Positions 60,316-64,000 of a stretch of DNA of 64,000 bases are shown here, one piece after another. This DNA comes from Collybiopsis luxurians FD-317 M1 (lineage: Eukaryota > Basidiomycota > Agaricomycetes > Agaricales > Omphalotaceae): the NCBI GenBank assembly GCA_000827265.1, contig KN834752.1, forward strand, positions 1,292,948 to 1,356,947, written 5' to 3'. The translations under genes were made by a program, and so were the position numbers. The notes beneath the pieces were generated by a model. That model was not told where the DNA came from, did no database searches, and was given only the letters and a program-made list of their open reading frames with translations. Position 1 is the stretch's first letter. Every line of letters starts with the position of its first letter.

Positions 60316-62481
60316 TCAAGAGAATTCTCTATCCGTGATTCGATCCACTTTCACTGAGATGACGGTATCTGTGTGACCATCAATGCCCCTGCCGTACTGA
60401 AAAAGGATAGAGGTAAAGATAACCGAACAAATTCGTCAGTCACTGCATTCGAATCACAATGGAAATTAAAGAAAAAAAGCACTCACTACTGGACTTCCCT
60501 TCTGATGCGGGAAATCTTCGAGCTCATGCGTAGCAGCATTGGCAACATTCACATGGTTCGTCGTCCGATTTAAAAAGTTAGAAGAGGTGATGATGCCGCT
60601 TGTACCGTGTTTGCTCTCTCGGAGGTGGTCTCTGACGTTGAGTGTAGCCATGAAGGAATTGGAGTAAACTATTTGTAGCGAATATAAAACGTACGTTTTG
60701 ATAAAGGAAGTATCAAGTACTTACGTCGAGTCAGCATGAAGTAGAATGTCAGTTCAATATTTGTCCCTGGATAGGCACCGGCCATGGAAAGAACCATTAT
60801 TGCACAAACGCTGAGGAGAGGTAGGAATGTAAAGATTAGTGGAGGCGATTGTTCAACTAGACCCTGGGTAGCTTACCTCGAGACAATGCCAGTTGTCACT
60901 GTAAAGATCGTCTGCAAAATGTTTGATGAGTATAGAAACAACGACGTCAAGGTCGATGCGGAGCGATACGCACGATTGAACGAAGCATATGATTCGTCCT
61001 GAAAACGAGACTCGGGTTAGGATGGCGGATTTGCTTCTTCTATTTTACGCGCCTTTTTATAGAGGTCTCAGACTGCTTCAGATAATAAACCATCGCACAA
61101 GCGATGACAATATCTGTAGCGGCTCCAAGCGCGTTCACAAGAATCGCGTATTTCTGTAGCATGAAAACAAAATTGATTACACTTTCGTATGAATCGTTCC
61201 GGTAATACTTACCCCCAATAATATCGACAATTCAGAGGCCTCGGGAATGCCAAATCTATTCCGAGCATAAGTTGGGAAACCCTTTGAAGAAGTAAACACT
61301 CACACTCGAGCGACATAATCTATACGTCGTCCAGTCAAGTTTCAGGAAATCATCACCGAATGATGGAGAAATTTAAACTCGTACAAAGGAATGCCCCTTG
61401 AACCCGAGCGTGAGTGATATCAATCCTTATACATATCGAGGGTACTTACCAAATTGAGCAAGTGAGAGCGACCACTGGGAACAGGTGCATTACTAAGTTT
61501 ATTGTCGTCGACTTGGAGGGAAATGAACACGTACAATGCAACCAGAAATAATGGGGTTTCTGCTCACTGGTAGAATTTTGAACATCATGGGAAAGGAGTC
61601 AAGTTCGAAACAGTTAGCTTACATCTCCAAACTCGCCACACGTAGAAGCTAACAACATCTCATTGAGCTATAGCCAGCATGAAAGGAGGATATCTATACC
61701 TCTGAACTATGACGGTGACGATACCCTAATGAGAAGTATGTTCAGGAATACGTCTCGAATCTTGCCATTAGTACATGCTCACCGTCGGATAGGCCATTCC
61801 CTTGTTGAGTAGTATGCATTTAAGCTCAGTGATACTGACTCCTGGAGATCTGACTCACATAGTAGCTTCTGTAGAATGAATCAACAGTAAGATCATTCAG
61901 CTTTGCCCCGTATATTCGAAAAGTACTCACGGAGGAAGGTGGTCTAGAGCTTCCGTTTGTCCGAAATTGGTTACACAATAGTTGTACACTAGAAAATATG
62001 AGAATCAGAGAATGTAGGTCCGAGGAGATTGTGCAACTTACGCCAGGCACTGGTGAACGCCTGGTGCGCAGCATCAAGCGCTACAATGACAAGGACCTGG
62101 AATGAACGATAACTAGTTAAGAATTTAGATCTTTGGATGCTGTACATGGGTTTACCAATAATTTGAGCCATAGCGGATCTGGATTATGTCCACGATTCTG
62201 AGAGGTGAAGTAGAACCACGCCTGAGAGAAGGTAACTGGAGAAAAATTACAACGGCCTGAGTAAGCCGATCTTCAAATGTGCATATATGTGTTAGTGCAT
62301 ACCGCCATTCAACCTGGAAACGAAAGTGAACTGTGAGCTGAGGCTTAGAAGCGTTATAATCAACTTACACCGCTGAAATAATGAGTCCGATGAAAAGGGC
62401 TCCCAATCTGCAAGGGAGAATAAGGCAAGATCGCAGAATCTGAGAATGAGCGTACGTGTTGTCCAAGTTTATCTCAACCAT
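60316..62481 (-). CDS. DUF6534-type seven-helix membrane protein
   Basis: The gene has many short exons. The ATG at 62479-62481 opens MVEINLDNT, then via an intron LGALFIGLIISAV, matching the usual DUF6534 start (short polar N-terminus, LGxLLIG helix). A mid-protein exon reads VLVIVALDAAHQAFTSAW, followed by VYNYCVTNFGQTEAL; the latter fits the DUF6534 block V-Y-x-Y-x-V-T-N-x-x. The C-terminal DUF6534 region ends with a helix and ATLNVRDHLRE, then a polar tail and HTDTVISVKVD, with TGA at 60316-60318. The family is large in agaricomycetes and its function is unknown. Some exons in 60800-61800 are hard to place. Confidence 0.75.
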
Positions 62482-63604
62482 GATGGAAATCTATACCCCG
62501 CAGTCAACTGACACAAAACTTCTTGTCGATGCAGCTTGGAATCGAAGGTTTGGAGCTCTTGCGGTCGCCAAGATTAGGTGTATAAATCTCAGACGTCGAC
62601 AGGTTATATATGCTCACAATCAGTTCAATCCTGACGGAGATAATTCCAGTCAATTCTGAACGGTATAGACATACATATACATAGGGATACGATTTCGGGT
62701 CAAGCCCAAACTAACCGAGATGCATACGACACGCAGGGCCCACTTAATACTAAACATCCTATTATGTAACTTCACCCTCGAAACTTCTGATGCTTAGGCT
62801 CAACCTCGCCCTGGGTTGCTCAAATGGCGCGCGCACCTTCGCGTATTTTCACTATTATCGAATATATATATGCAATGGCCCAAGTCAACTCAGAATCTTC
62901 CGGAAAATCTCCTTTTACGTTCGACTCGACCAGAACTTTGGACGTGGACTTCGTTAGTCCCCGTCTTTATATTAGAAGCTCTGAGTTGTACTTAATTCCT
63001 TCACTGCCTGTGCCCTTGACATTGTCCCAAATCAGTGAGTATTGTGTTCAGAGACTATGTTTGCTCGCTGCGAGTGCTTCATCAGTAGGGCTTGTCTGCT
63101 CTTCTTAACCCACTGGCACAGCGCATGGGCAAAGTTTTGGGGACGAGGGTCGCCCGATCGTGTAAATCCCTTTCCTGCGCCTTTCTTTTCGGAATCTTAT
63201 TTAGTATGTCGAGGCAACAATTATTACTAGAGGCAAATGGAAGGCTTGAAAACAGTGAAAGCTTGGGTATCTAAAGTGAGTTTGTCCAACCGGCTTGAAT
63301 GCTGAAAGTCAGGAATTGTCGGAGCACCATGGCTGACACAAAACACACCTTCGATAGGGACAACATCTCACTAAAATCAGTCTAGGACGGATATAGTAAT
63401 TGGATCCTTACCTGTTTTTCCGTGGAATCCACAAGTCGGACTGTCTTCTCAATCAGAATATTCTATGCAGAAAATCTGGGCCGATACTACTACATGCAAT
63501 ACAATTGACTGCTTCCAGCTTCTCCATTTAATCGAAAAATGTCGAAAACCGACCCCAGAAAGTGAAGGCATTCACTCCTCTCGTCTCATTCCTTGTCCAT
63601 TTCA
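62482..63604. other. Intergenic region without a clear gene
   Basis: About 1.1 kb. Plus-strand frames at 62824-63108 and 63042-63274 have no domains and no convincing splice context. The right part is the promoter of the SDR gene. Confidence 0.4.
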
Positions 63605-64000
63605 ATGACCTACTCTTCGTATTTTGTGACCGGAGCATCAGGACTTCTTGGATCCCAGATCGTCAAGAAACTGCTCGATGCAGGTCATACAGTTCGAGGG
63701 TGTGCCAAATTTGCTTTAGACCCGAGTTCACGCTCAGCTTTGTTATCAGGGCTGCTCGAGGAGAAAAAGTCCCCCAGCTTGCAAACGTCTTTGCTGACTA
63801 CGGAAAGTTCACTGCTGTCGGCATCCCAGACCTTGCCAGTTGCACCTCAGATTTAACAGCACTTTTCAAAGGTAATATATTACTGAGGAGTATCGCATTC
63901 TGACAACTCTTCCAGGGGTAGAAGTTCTCATACACGTAGCTGCGTTTCTGCCCTCTTTTCGAGGAGGCATTGAGGTCGTGGAAAGAGTGAGAGATGAGAA
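63605..64000 (+). CDS. Extended SDR NAD(P)-dependent reductase/epimerase, 5' part
   Basis: The gene is cut by the right edge. The ATG at 63605 gives MTYSSYFVTGASGLLGSQIV, the TGxxGxxG nucleotide-binding motif of extended short-chain dehydrogenases. Introns at 63702-63750 and 63872-63915 keep the frame into AARGEKVPQLANVFADYG, LTALFKG and VEVLIHVAAFLP, the last being the D/N-V-x-x-V-[IV]-H-[VT]-A-A-type strand common to the 3-beta-HSD/epimerase/aldehyde-reductase group. The catalytic YxxxK lies beyond the window. The substrate cannot be told. Confidence 0.85.

Noticed and set aside
1..64000. CRISPR arrays, tRNA or rRNA genes, bacterial-type operons
   Set aside because: None seen. Gene structure is eukaryotic, and I found no spaced identical repeats or cloverleaf-like sequence that I could support.

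Overview
The window is nuclear DNA of a filamentous basidiomycete, most likely an Agaricomycete. The support is short introns (about 45-60 nt, mostly GT-AG) in nearly every gene, closely spaced genes on both strands, and families typical of that class: a DyP-type peroxidase, caspase-domain proteins, CHAT/TPR proteins, DUF6534-type membrane proteins and an unusual TKL-like kinase. Gene models were built by reading splice sites by eye. Where exon lengths sum to a multiple of three, the evidence says so.

Layout. 0.9-18 kb is conserved housekeeping or secretory sequence: a three-repeat Myb protein, a single-pass membrane protein, the splicing factor Clf1, a CsbD-like stress protein, a secreted GH92 mannosidase and a second single-pass surface protein. 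18.5-23.5 kb holds one small unknown gene, gene-poor DNA with a possible P450 relic, and a kinase-like gene. 23.9-26.6 kb is a decayed, intron-bearing copy of the 3' two thirds of a condensin gene. 26.9-48.6 kb is an accessory island. 48.8-55.3 kb is again conserved: the intact condensin subunit (Cnd3/Ycg1 type), divergently paired with an ER-type TPR-DnaJ protein. 55.3-64 kb has two multi-pass membrane proteins, a decayed copy of the DnaJ 3' end, diverged repeats, and the start of an extended SDR at the right edge.

The island is the striking part. In order it encodes a DyP peroxidase fused in frame to a von Willebrand A (VWA) domain, a flavin L-amino-acid oxidase, a ricin-B-like lectin-VWA-caspase fusion, a DEAD-box helicase fragment, a 374-residue protein whose layout resembles gasdermin pore-formers, a second caspase-domain protein, and a TPR-CHAT protease. 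Three caspase-superfamily proteases, two related VWA modules, an oxidase/peroxidase pair and a possible pore-former within 22 kb suggest a fungal immunity, allorecognition or programmed-cell-death locus. The island lies between the intact condensin gene and its decayed copy, both in the same orientation, which points to a structural origin by duplication or insertion. Domain calls for the proteases, VWA, DyP and oxidase rest on visible motifs. The gasdermin call and the common-pathway idea are inference.
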